Below are positions 1 to 6,636 of a DNA stretch of 7,004 nt, piece by piece. Positions within the stretch are counted from its first letter, which is position 1; each line of letters begins with the position of its first letter. The notes under the pieces are model-generated. The model searched no databases. It was given only the letters and a program-made list of their open reading frames with translations, and was not told the DNA's origin. This stretch comes from Prevotellaceae bacterium (GTDB lineage Bacteria; Bacteroidota; Bacteroidia; Bacteroidales; UBA932), in the NCBI GenBank assembly GCA_031264875.1, contig JAISDK010000030.1, positions 1-7,004 on the forward strand, in the 5' to 3' direction. A program made the position numbers and the translations under genes.

Positions 1-1664
1 TCGGTCGAAATACGTCCCCTCAAAGTCAGCCCGTCCGTGATTGTCCAGCTTGGCGCAACACTCGAAATGAACCGCTGGCTCTTCTCATAGTAATTGTTAG
101 CCATCATAGGCCAGAACTGATACCGCAGGATATCAAAATTTCTGGGCATGTACGCAAAACTTTCGGACGGAGTAAGAGTATTGTTGGAACTTGCATTGTA
201 AACAACATTCTGATAACCCAGACTTGTAACCGTAAACTGTTTCCTCATCAGCTCCAGATCGTCGAACGAGCCGGTCATTCCCGCATAAGTACCAAAAAGG
301 TCGTTAGTACCTATCACACGGTTATGAATATTTTGCCGGACATAGTTAGCGGTATAGTCAATCTTCACATTACTGAGAACATCAACACTTCCGGTCAGGC
401 TAAAATTATGCTTGCCGTAATCGCTGTTATACTGCGTAGGATTGTCGTTCACAAAAGTATATGAAAACCTCATGTTCGACTTTTCCCCGCCATGTGACAC
501 CGAAATGTTATAGTTCTGATTGAAACCCGTACGGAAGAAATCCCGCCACGGCGAATCGCTGTGAGCCTGATACGGACGCACCTTGCCATCCCAGTACAGC
601 ACATCCGAACCGTCGTATTTGGGGCCAAAATAATAGTTGCTGCCATCGCCCGAAGTCACGCTCTTGTACATTTGTGACGAAGCTGTCCCCCACTGGTTCC
701 ACGAGCGTTCCACGAATCCACCGGAGTTCAGTTCATAGTCGCCCATATCAGTGCGAATCATGCCGGGTCCATACTCGGTCTGCACCTTCGGAGTATAGGC
801 AACCATGCTGGCAGCAAGGGTAGCATTGAAATCCACACGAATGCCCGAGCCCTTGACACTTTTCTTGGAAGTAACAATCACCACGCCGTTAGCGGCTTCC
901 GAACCGTAGAGAGCCGACGCGGCAGCGCCTTTCAAAATGGAAATACTCTCGATATCTTCGGGATTGATATCAACGATACCGTTACCCTGAATACGCTTGT
1001 CGTTCCACTGAGTGCTCCTTCGGGAGTCGTCGCTGACGTTAGCATTACCGTTACGAATCGGCACACCGTCCATAACCAGCAACGGCTGTGTGTTGCCGAA
1101 CATGGAACTGATGCCGCGCACGGTCATCGACACGCCGGACGTCTGACCTCCGGGTGCCGAATAGATGCGCACGCCTGCCGCCTTGCCATAGAGAGCGGTA
1201 GCAAAGTTTGGAGTTCCCACCTTAGTCAGTTCGGTGGCCTTGATGGTACTCACGGCATATCCCAAAGCACGGGATTCTTTTGCAATACCCAAACCTGTTA
1301 CGATCACTTCCCTAAGTTCGGTGCTTGATACCAGCTGAACATTTATGACGGTTTGATTTCCCACAACAATTTCCTGCTGGGTATATCCAACGTACGAAAA
1401 TACCATTACCGCATTTCCATTGGGTACGGAGATGGAATATTTACCGTTGGAATCGCTTGATGTTCCGGTAGTCGTCCCCTTGATGAAAACTGTAACACCC
1501 GCAAGTATTTCTCCGGAATCGTCAGTAGTCGTTCCGGTCACAGTGAATTGTTGCGCCGAAGCGTCCAATGCACTTAAAAAGATCAGCAAAACCGTCGATA
1601 AGACGATACCTTGCTTTACTAAAAATCGGGATAAACTCCCTATTCTAAAAAAATTTCTACACAT
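1..1664 (-). CDS. SusC/RagA-family TonB-linked outer membrane receptor, N-terminal part (3' end outside window)
   Basis: Read on the minus strand from ATG at 1664, the frame stays open to base 1 and gives 554 residues. Family members are usually about 950-1150 residues, so the rest of the barrel lies beyond the left edge. Residues 1-37 form a signal peptide: a basic start, a hydrophobic core VLSTVLLIFLSAL, and a likely cut after ASA before QQ. Residues 40-112 resemble the carboxypeptidase-regulatory-like domain found at the N-terminus of SusC proteins. A TonB-box-like segment, ELREVIVTGLG, follows near 116-126. The plug domain spans about 130-270 and carries the family signatures PLLVMDGVPI (194-203) and SALYGSEAANGVVIVTSKK (250-268). 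The remainder has alternating aromatic beta-strand character, as expected of a barrel. The start has an A/T-rich leader and no SD. Such receptors import glycans or other large nutrients through the outer membrane with TonB energy, normally with a SusD lipoprotein encoded downstream. The substrate cannot be told from this part. Confidence 0.95.
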   Translation of the reverse strand, partial: MCRNFFRIGSLSRFLVKQGIVLSTVLLIFLSALDASAQQFTVTGTTTDDSGEILAGVTVFIKGTTTGTSSDSNGKYSISVPNGNAVMVFSYVGYTQQEIVVGNQTVINVQLVSSTELREVIVTGLGIAKESRALGYAVSTIKATELTKVGTPNFATALYGKAAGVRIYSAPGGQTSGVSMTVRGISSMFGNTQPLLVMDGVPIRNGNANVSDDSRRSTQWNDKRIQGNGIVDINPEDIESISILKGAAASALYGSEAANGVVIVTSKKSVKGSGIRVDFNATLAASMVAYTPKVQTEYGPGMIRTDMGDYELNSGGFVERSWNQWGTASSQMYKSVTSGDGSNYYFGPKYDGSDVLYWDGKVRPYQAHSDSPWRDFFRTGFNQNYNISVSHGGEKSNMRFSYTFVNDNPTQYNSDYGKHNFSLTGSVDVLSNVKIDYTANYVRQNIHNRVIGTNDLFGTYAGMTGSFDDLELMRKQFTVTSLGYQNVVYNASSNNTLTPSESFAYMPRNFDILRYQFWPMMANNYYEKSQRFISSVAPSWTITDGLTLRGRIST

Positions 1665-1763
1665 AGAATTAATATTTAAGTTTATATTTAAAATAATAAA
1701 TAGTTTTAATTAATAAAGTGTTCTCAAGCATCTTATGCCCTAACACCATGCACGGTTTAGCTG

Positions 1764-1775
1764 TTACTGCTTCAT
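1764..1775 (-). other. Three-codon ORF (M-K-Q-stop) upstream of the SusC-like gene
   Basis: On the minus strand, ATG AAG CAG TAA sits six bases after a near-perfect SD (1782-1788). It ends 99 bases before the SusC-like start codon. Its ATG overlaps the TGA that closes a 70-codon open frame coming from the GA-repeat side (ATGA overlap). A product of three residues is unlikely to act as a protein. If it is used at all, it more likely serves as a ribosome-loading or pausing site in the leader mRNA. This may instead be chance or the remnant of an older gene start. Confidence 0.4.
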
Positions 1776-1781
1776 ACGTAA

Positions 1782-1788
1782 CCTCCTT
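1782..1788 (-). promoter_or_regulatory. Strong Shine-Dalgarno sequence AAGGAGG in the SusC leader
   Basis: The minus strand reads AAGGAGG, then TTACGT, then ATG, which is near-ideal SD strength and spacing. It stands out because none of the clear genes in this window has a recognisable SD, as is usual in Bacteroidota. It serves only the three-codon ORF at 1764-1775, since no longer frame begins there. Confidence 0.6.
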
Positions 1789-1916
1789 TTTTAAATTGTT
1801 TGATGAAATGAAAAAACTGTCTCCGATAAGACTGAAAACGGCTATATGTCTTATCCTTTCGACAATATGATATTGCGAGTAATATAATGGAAAACGGAAT
1901 GTAAATAAATATATTA

Positions 1917-1963
<47 letters not shown>

Positions 1964-1998
1964 GAATCGTGCCAAAGTATTCAAATACGTCGTTTATT

Positions 1999-2014
1999 GG
2001 GAAAATATTTTCCC
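1999..2014. repeat. Perfect 16-bp palindrome GGGAAAATATTTTCCC
   Basis: This sequence equals its own reverse complement with no spacer. It lies between the (TC)20 tract and the left-facing promoter-like box, inside the presumed SusC regulatory region. A dimeric regulator could bind such a site, but no regulator is encoded in the window. A gapless palindrome makes a poor RNA hairpin, so a DNA operator is the likelier role if it has one. Confidence 0.6.
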
Positions 2015-2098
2015 CATTTTTAGCGCAATAACCTGAGATAAAACGATTCATATAAGAAATACTTTAACTGTTGAACAAAAAATCACTACAAAACGTCG

Positions 2099-2106
2099 CA
2101 AAGTTA
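2099..2106 (-). promoter_or_regulatory. Candidate -7 box TAACTTTG facing the SusC-like gene
   Basis: The minus strand reads TAACTTTGC, an exact match to the Bacteroidota -7 consensus TAnnTTTG. The matching -33 element is weak: nothing better than TGTT or GTTC falls at the usual distance, and the nearest TTG (2134-2136) is several bases too far upstream. Use of this box would place the transcript start about 430 nt before the SusC-like ATG. A weaker alternative, ATACTTTG on the minus strand near 1974-1981, would start transcription just before the GA tract. Confidence 0.4.
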
Positions 2107-2298
2107 GAACTTTTTTTAATACTATGAACAGAACAATGAAAAAAAAATTTTCAGTGTCATAATTTTAGCAGTTTTATTTCCTGTTATTAACTTGTATATA
2201 AGGAGGAAAATCCTTCATCTTTAGTCATACTTTATCATTAACAATCTGGAATGTACCCTCTCCAAAACTGTAACATAAGGGATTTCAAAAAAACAATG

Positions 2299-2306
2299 TA
2301 CATTTG
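2299..2306 (+). promoter_or_regulatory. Candidate -7 box TACATTTG for the pheA operon
   Basis: The plus strand reads TACATTTGC, an exact match to TAnnTTTG. It lies 63 bases before the pheA ATG, which would give an untranslated leader of about 57 nt. No good -33 TTTG is present about 20 bases upstream. I see no phenylalanine-rich leader peptide or clear attenuator between the box and pheA. Confidence 0.45.
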
Positions 2307-2369
2307 CAGGCGGGAAAAATACATTCAGAGTATTATAAATGCAATGTAATTCCGTTAGTTATTATTAAA

Positions 2370-3200
2370 ATGAAAATAGCAATACAGGGAGTAGCCGGAG
2401 CGTTTCACGATGAAGCAGCCCGCATATTTTTCGGAGAAGACATCAGCCTTCTGGAATGTGATACGTTTAGACTTTTGTGCGGAAAAGTAGATTCCGGTGA
2501 AGCTGATTACGGCATCATGGCAATAGAAAATACCATTGCCGGCAGCTTGCTTCAAAATTACGGGTATCTGGACGAGTTCAGATTGCGGATAACAGGCGAA
2601 ATCTATTTGCGAATCAAGATGAACCTCATGGCGCTGAAAGGCACGAAAATCAAAAATCTTAACCAGATACTTTCGCATCCCATAGCATTGCGTCAATGTG
2701 CGGAATACCTTGGTACGCTTCCCAAAAACGTGGTTATCTCGGAGACGGAAGATACTGCCGAATCGGCAAAAAAGATATACGAAAACCAGCTTGCCGATAC
2801 TGCTGCCATTGCAGGCGCTGTTGCAGCTAAAATGTATAATCTTGAAATACTTAAGGACGGAATAGAAACGATAAAGAAAAATTATACCCGTTTCATTGTT
2901 CTGTCGAAAAATCACCATCCTGTACCGAGCAGCAACAAGGCGTCACTTTCGTTTGAAGTAAGGCATCAGTCGGGTTCTCTGGCGGAAGCGTTGTCGATAT
3001 TTGCACGTCACGATGTGAATTTAACTAAAATACAGTCGGTTCCGATACTGGGACAGCCTTATCAGTATTCCTTTCACGTCGATGTTGAATGGGATAATTC
3101 AGCCAGTTACGATGCTTCGATTTCGGAAATAGTAAGGCACGTTTCGGGACTGTCGATATATGGAGAATATAAAAAGGGAGAGTTACCTCCGGAAATTTGA
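2370..3200 (+). CDS. pheA: Prephenate dehydratase with C-terminal ACT domain
   Basis: The protein has 276 residues. It converts prephenate to phenylpyruvate with loss of water and CO2, the committed step to phenylalanine, in the cytoplasm. The catalytic domain spans about 1-178. It opens with MKIAIQGVAGAFHDEAA and carries AIENTIAGSL (51-60), SHPIALRQC (102-110) and the catalytic Thr-Arg-Phe (173-175) in NYTRFIVL. The ACT domain spans about 190-268 and would bind phenylalanine for feedback control. The motifs classic in E. coli PheA are altered here: GALV reads GSLA (202-205) and ESRP reads QSVP (222-225). A QSxP form is, from memory, usual in Bacteroidales homologues. I chose ATG 2370 because the conserved N-terminus begins there; an upstream in-frame TTG at 2304 would add 22 unconserved residues. 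There is no chorismate mutase domain. Twenty bases separate it from the aminotransferase gene. The leader is A/T-rich without an SD. Confidence 0.95.
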   Translation: MKIAIQGVAGAFHDEAARIFFGEDISLLECDTFRLLCGKVDSGEADYGIMAIENTIAGSLLQNYGYLDEFRLRITGEIYLRIKMNLMALKGTKIKNLNQILSHPIALRQCAEYLGTLPKNVVISETEDTAESAKKIYENQLADTAAIAGAVAAKMYNLEILKDGIETIKKNYTRFIVLSKNHHPVPSSNKASLSFEVRHQSGSLAEALSIFARHDVNLTKIQSVPILGQPYQYSFHVDVEWDNSASYDASISEIVRHVSGLSIYGEYKKGELPPEI

Positions 3201-3220
3201 AACTATTATAATATACAGCA

Positions 3221-4387
3221 ATGATTATTAAAGAAGCCAGTAGATTAGGAAGTATTCAGGAATACTACTTCTCGCGAAAAAATGCAGAAATTGCAGAAAT
3301 GAATAAAACAGGGATACCTGTTATCAACCTGGGTATCGGAAGCCCCGATTTGCGACCCTCGGATGAAACTATCAACAAGTTATACGAAGTCGCACTGCGC
3401 GACGATTCGCACGGGTACCAGCCCTATCGGGGAGATTTGGAACTGCGAAGGGCAATATCGGTATGGTACGAAAAGACTTTCGGCATAAAATCCGACCCAA
3501 ATTCAGAGGTTCTTCCCCTTGCCGGTTCAAAAGAGGGAATCATGCACATTACCATGTCGTTTGTGAATGAAGGCGACGAAGTTCTGGTTCCCGATCCGGG
3601 TTATCCGACTTATGCTTCGGTGACGCTGCTGGCAGGCGCTAAAATCAGGAATTACAAGCTGAAAGAAGAAGCAGGCTGGCAAATAGATTTCGATGAACTG
3701 GAAAAACAGGATTTGTCGAAAGTGAAACTGATGTGGTCATGTTTCCCGAATATGCCGACCGGAGTACGTGCAACGGATGAGACATACAACCGTCTGATTG
3801 CCCTGGCACGTAAAAATAAATTCCTTCTGGTCAATGACAACCCATACAGTCTGGTACTTAACAGCGAATATAAAAGCATACTGGCCTGTGAAGGAGCAAA
3901 GGAAGTTGCCCTGGAAATGAATTCGCTCAGTAAATCGCACAATATGGCAGGCTGGCGTGTAGGCTGGGTTATCGGCGAAAAGGATTATATCGATTCAATC
4001 ATGAAATTCAAGAGCAACATGGATTCGGGAATATTTCTGGGAATCCAGCGCGCTGCCGTTAAAGCGCTTGAAAACAGTGAAGAGTGGCATATTAAGCGAA
4101 ATGAAGAATATCGCGAACGCAGAAAACTGGCCGAAGAACTTGCGGCAAAACTTGACTTGACGTTCGATACAAATCAGGTAGGCTTATTCCTGTGGTGTAA
4201 AATACCTTCGACGATGCCTTCGGGAGAATGGCTGAGTGACCGGATATTAAAGGAAGCAAGAGTGTTTATCACTCCAAGCTATATTTTTGGAAGTACGGGA
4301 GAACGTTTTGTGCGCATATCTCTCTGTACGAAACAGAAAAATTTCAGGGAGGCAATCGAAAGGATAAGCAAGATTAAGTTACAGTAA
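3221..4387 (+). CDS. Class I/II PLP-dependent aminotransferase, probably aromatic amino acid synthesis
   Basis: This is a 388-residue fold-type I aminotransferase. Visible landmarks are NLGIGSPDL (36-44), PDPGYPTY (124-131), Asn177 in FPNMPTG, the PLP-ring Asp206 in VNDNPYS, the Schiff-base Lys238 in SLSKSHNMAGWRVGW, and the carboxylate-binding Arg365 in FVRISL. All key residues are present. The only mild oddity is Met178, where many relatives have NPPTG or NNPTG. The N-terminus with QEYYFSRK matches the aminotransferase I recall beside pheA in Bacteroides, which supports ATG 3221. That position suggests it transaminates phenylpyruvate, or another aromatic keto acid such as 4-hydroxyphenylpyruvate. 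Relatives are often annotated as aspartate or LL-diaminopimelate aminotransferase, so its substrate is inferred from context only. It starts 20 bases after pheA and has no SD, consistent with one transcript. Confidence 0.9.
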   Translation: MIIKEASRLGSIQEYYFSRKNAEIAEMNKTGIPVINLGIGSPDLRPSDETINKLYEVALRDDSHGYQPYRGDLELRRAISVWYEKTFGIKSDPNSEVLPLAGSKEGIMHITMSFVNEGDEVLVPDPGYPTYASVTLLAGAKIRNYKLKEEAGWQIDFDELEKQDLSKVKLMWSCFPNMPTGVRATDETYNRLIALARKNKFLLVNDNPYSLVLNSEYKSILACEGAKEVALEMNSLSKSHNMAGWRVGWVIGEKDYIDSIMKFKSNMDSGIFLGIQRAAVKALENSEEWHIKRNEEYRERRKLAEELAAKLDLTFDTNQVGLFLWCKIPSTMPSGEWLSDRILKEARVFITPSYIFGSTGERFVRISLCTKQKNFREAIERISKIKLQ

Positions 4388-4412
4388 TTTCCTATTTTCA
4401 GTTCTTGTTTTT

Positions 4413-5288
4413 ATGAAATGGGATGGTAGATCCAAAGGAGGAAAATCCGGCTATACTATATTTATATGGCTGTTGAAAGCGGGTTTGACTCCGGCATACA
4501 TTCTCTTGACTTTTGTGGCTTTGTATTATTGCGTTGCCGAAAGGCGCAAATCGGCTGTTGCCTACAGTTTTTATCGCAAGCATATAGGATTCGGAGTTTT
4601 GAGGTCGCTGATATCCGTTTACCGGAACTATTACCTCTTCGGCCAGTGCCTTATTGACCGTGTGGCGGTGATGACTGCAAATCCGGATTTCAGAATTACG
4701 TTTACGGGAGAGAATCATTTGACAGACATGGCAAAACAGGGAAAAGGAGGGTTTCTCGTCGGGGCGCATCTCGGCAACTGGGAAATTGCCGGTTTTTTTC
4801 TGTACAGAATAAATGTTCCTGTAAACATTGTAATCTACGATAATGAATATGAGGATATAAAAGAATGTTTGAAAAGCGCGGGAATCAAAAAGTACGCTTA
4901 CAAAATTATCTCCTTGAAAGACGACATGTCTCATCTGTACGAAATAACGGAAGCCCTGTCGCGCGGGGAACTTGTATGTCTTCACGCCGACAGGCACATG
5001 GATAACTCCAAGCTGTTATACCATACTTTTTTAAATGAACCAGCGCCTTTTTCGCAGTCAATATTCCGGCTGTGTACAATGTTCGATATTCCTGTAACGT
5101 TTGTGTATGCATTCAGACTGAAATTCAGGAGATACCATCTACATGCCACCAAGCCCAGAATATATTCGGGAACGAAGGAAAAAAAGCTGGAGGAATTTGC
5201 CGATGATTATGTGGAAGAACTGGAGAAAAATGTTGTGCGTTATCCGCTGCACTGGTTCAATTTCTTCGATTTCTGGAAAAGACAGTGA
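4413..5288 (+). CDS. LpxL/HtrB-like lipid acyltransferase
   Basis: This 291-residue protein belongs to the lysophospholipid acyltransferase superfamily, LpxL/LpxM (HtrB/MsbB) branch. A hydrophobic segment at about 14-40 would anchor it to the inner membrane, with the catalytic part on the cytoplasmic side. The HX4E catalytic motif is His119-Glu124 in GAHLGNWEIAG. A second conserved block, LHADRHMD, lies at 190-197, where Bacteroidota relatives have a QGDRYM-like motif. The C-terminus HWFNFFDFW (280-288) fits the family. Length is close to the usual 290-310. Members transfer a fatty acyl chain to a lipid A precursor. A related Bacteroidota group works in aryl polyene or flexirubin-type pigment clusters, but no polyketide-type genes are visible here, so lipid A or another envelope lipid is the simpler reading. 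It begins 25 bases after the aminotransferase gene with no SD, probably in the same operon. Confidence 0.85.
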   Translation: MKWDGRSKGGKSGYTIFIWLLKAGLTPAYILLTFVALYYCVAERRKSAVAYSFYRKHIGFGVLRSLISVYRNYYLFGQCLIDRVAVMTANPDFRITFTGENHLTDMAKQGKGGFLVGAHLGNWEIAGFFLYRINVPVNIVIYDNEYEDIKECLKSAGIKKYAYKIISLKDDMSHLYEITEALSRGELVCLHADRHMDNSKLLYHTFLNEPAPFSQSIFRLCTMFDIPVTFVYAFRLKFRRYHLHATKPRIYSGTKEKKLEEFADDYVEELEKNVVRYPLHWFNFFDFWKRQ

Positions 5289-5321
5289 AGCGGCTACTGT
5301 TTTTGTAAACAAAATAATGAA

Positions 5322-6560
5322 TTGAATACAGAGTTTTATATCGCAAAGAAACTGTCCTTTAACAGGGATAACAAGCCGGTCAGGGTAATGACCCGCATTG
5401 CAGTGTTCAGCGTTGCACTGAGCATTGCGGTGATGATTACAGCTTCGTCGGTGTTGTCGGGGTTCAAAATCCAGCTTAAGGAAAAGATTTCGGGTTTCAA
5501 TTCTCACTTGCGCATTTCCAATCTTGATTCCAACTATTCGTTTGATACCCCTCCGGTTCAAAACGATTACGGCTTTTACAGTTCCATAGTTGCATTGCCG
5601 GAAGTGAAGCATATTCAGCAATATGCTTATAAGGGCGGTATAATCAGAGCCAGCAGCGATATACAGGGAGTTGTTCTCAAAGGCGTCGGAACGGATTTTG
5701 ACTGGTCGTTTTTCGAGCAGTATATGACTGATGGAGAGATATTCTCCGTAAAGACTCCTGCGGCGTCCGACAGCGTGATAATTTCCGAAAGCCTGTCCGG
5801 TTTGCTGAACCTGAAAACCGGAGATGCCTTCGAGATGTATTTCATACAGGATCCCGTGAGAGTGAGACGCTTCATTATCGCCGGACTGTACAATACCTAT
5901 TTCGAGGAAATGGATAAAACTTTTGTTGTCTGCGATATCCGGCATATACGGAGACTTAACCGCTGGAATAGCAATCAGGTGTCGGGAATGGAAATAATGC
6001 TGCACAATCCTGACGATATGGACAGGGCTTACGAAAAAATCGACGCTATTGCGGGATACCTGACTTTCGACGACGGCTCAAGACTTGAAGTGACGACTTT
6101 GAGAAATGCTTTCCCCGAAATATTCAACTGGCTGGCAATACTGGATATGAATGTGCTTATAATATTGGTTATTATGGTTGTAGTTGCGGGGTTTAACATG
6201 ATTTCGGGACTGCTGATTATGCTGCTGGAAAAAATATCGACGATTGGAATACTCAAATCCATGGGCATGACGGATTTCAGTATCCGTAGAATATTCATCT
6301 ACAGGTCGTCACTGATTGTGATAAGAGGACTTGTGTACGGCAATATTCTGGGCTTGTCGCTGTGTATTCTTCAATATTATTTCGGCATCGTACACCTCAA
6401 TCCGGAAAGTTATTTTTTTTCCACAGCTCCCGTAAATATAAACCCGTTGAGCATAATACTGCTGAATATTTGCTCTTTCGCGTTTATCACTCTGACGCAG
6501 ATAATCCCAACAATGGCTATCGCAAGAATCAGTCCCGATAAAACGATGAGAAAGGAATAA
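5322..6560 (+). CDS. LolC/LolE-like ABC transporter permease (MacB-PCD plus FtsX domains)
   Basis: This 412-residue protein has the LolC/LolE topology. There is one membrane helix near the N-terminus (about 25-48), a large periplasmic domain (about 50-270), and three C-terminal helices (about 274-302, 328-352, 374-398). The loop EKISTIGILKSMGMT (303-317) is the FtsX-family coupling segment that contacts the ATPase. The end ISPDKTMRKE fits the family. Such permeases, with a LolD-type ATPase encoded elsewhere, release lipoproteins from the inner membrane for delivery to the outer membrane. Bacteroidota proteins of this type usually start with MNxExFIAxxI, here MNTEFYIAKKL, so the start is TTG at 5322. 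No in-frame ATG exists between the upstream stop and Met23 (5388). An out-of-frame ATG-AAT-TGA overlaps the TTG. The gene begins 33 bases after the acyltransferase and is the last of the run. Function as a lipoprotein exporter is by family; other FtsX permeases are possible. Confidence 0.85.
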   Translation: MNTEFYIAKKLSFNRDNKPVRVMTRIAVFSVALSIAVMITASSVLSGFKIQLKEKISGFNSHLRISNLDSNYSFDTPPVQNDYGFYSSIVALPEVKHIQQYAYKGGIIRASSDIQGVVLKGVGTDFDWSFFEQYMTDGEIFSVKTPAASDSVIISESLSGLLNLKTGDAFEMYFIQDPVRVRRFIIAGLYNTYFEEMDKTFVVCDIRHIRRLNRWNSNQVSGMEIMLHNPDDMDRAYEKIDAIAGYLTFDDGSRLEVTTLRNAFPEIFNWLAILDMNVLIILVIMVVVAGFNMISGLLIMLLEKISTIGILKSMGMTDFSIRRIFIYRSSLIVIRGLVYGNILGLSLCILQYYFGIVHLNPESYFFSTAPVNINPLSIILLNICSFAFITLTQIIPTMAIARISPDKTMRKE

Positions 6561-6636
6561 TTCACCGGAAAACGTACATATACAATATTCCATTATATGA
6601 AAAGCGGGTAATCATACGAATCACAAAAATCACAGT
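6561..6636. other. Short convergent intergenic gap, no clear terminator
   Basis: The permease gene (plus) and the partial DUF3990/DUF3791 gene (minus) converge here, 76 bases apart. The sequence is A/T-rich, and I see no strong GC-rich hairpin followed by a T-run in either direction. Termination may be Rho-dependent or rely on weak structure. Confidence 0.6.

Noticed and set aside
1420..1713. Plus-strand open frame of 97 codons
   Set aside because: It is antisense to the signal peptide and N-terminal domain of the SusC-like gene and has no family features.
1715..1735. GCAT-AAG-ATGC hairpin in the SusC leader considered as a terminator
   Set aside because: The stem is only four base pairs, and no T-run follows on the minus strand.
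2200..2215. AAGGA/TCCTT inverted repeat considered as an attenuator or terminator, and AAGGAGG as an SD
   Set aside because: The stem is only 5 bp with no T-run after it, and no start codon follows at a suitable distance.
2304..2369. Upstream TTG start for pheA, adding 22 residues
   Set aside because: The extension is not conserved-looking, overlaps the TAnnTTTG promoter box, and the ATG at 2370 matches the family N-terminus.
2355..2918. Minus-strand open frame of 187 codons
   Set aside because: It is a shadow of pheA, which has intact catalytic and ACT motifs on the other strand.
4398..4997. Minus-strand open frame of 199 codons
   Set aside because: It is antisense to the acyltransferase gene, whose HX4E motif and family signatures are clear on the plus strand.
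5139..6005. Minus-strand open frame of 288 codons
   Set aside because: It lies antisense to the acyltransferase end and the LolE-like gene, crosses their boundary, and shows no recognisable domain.
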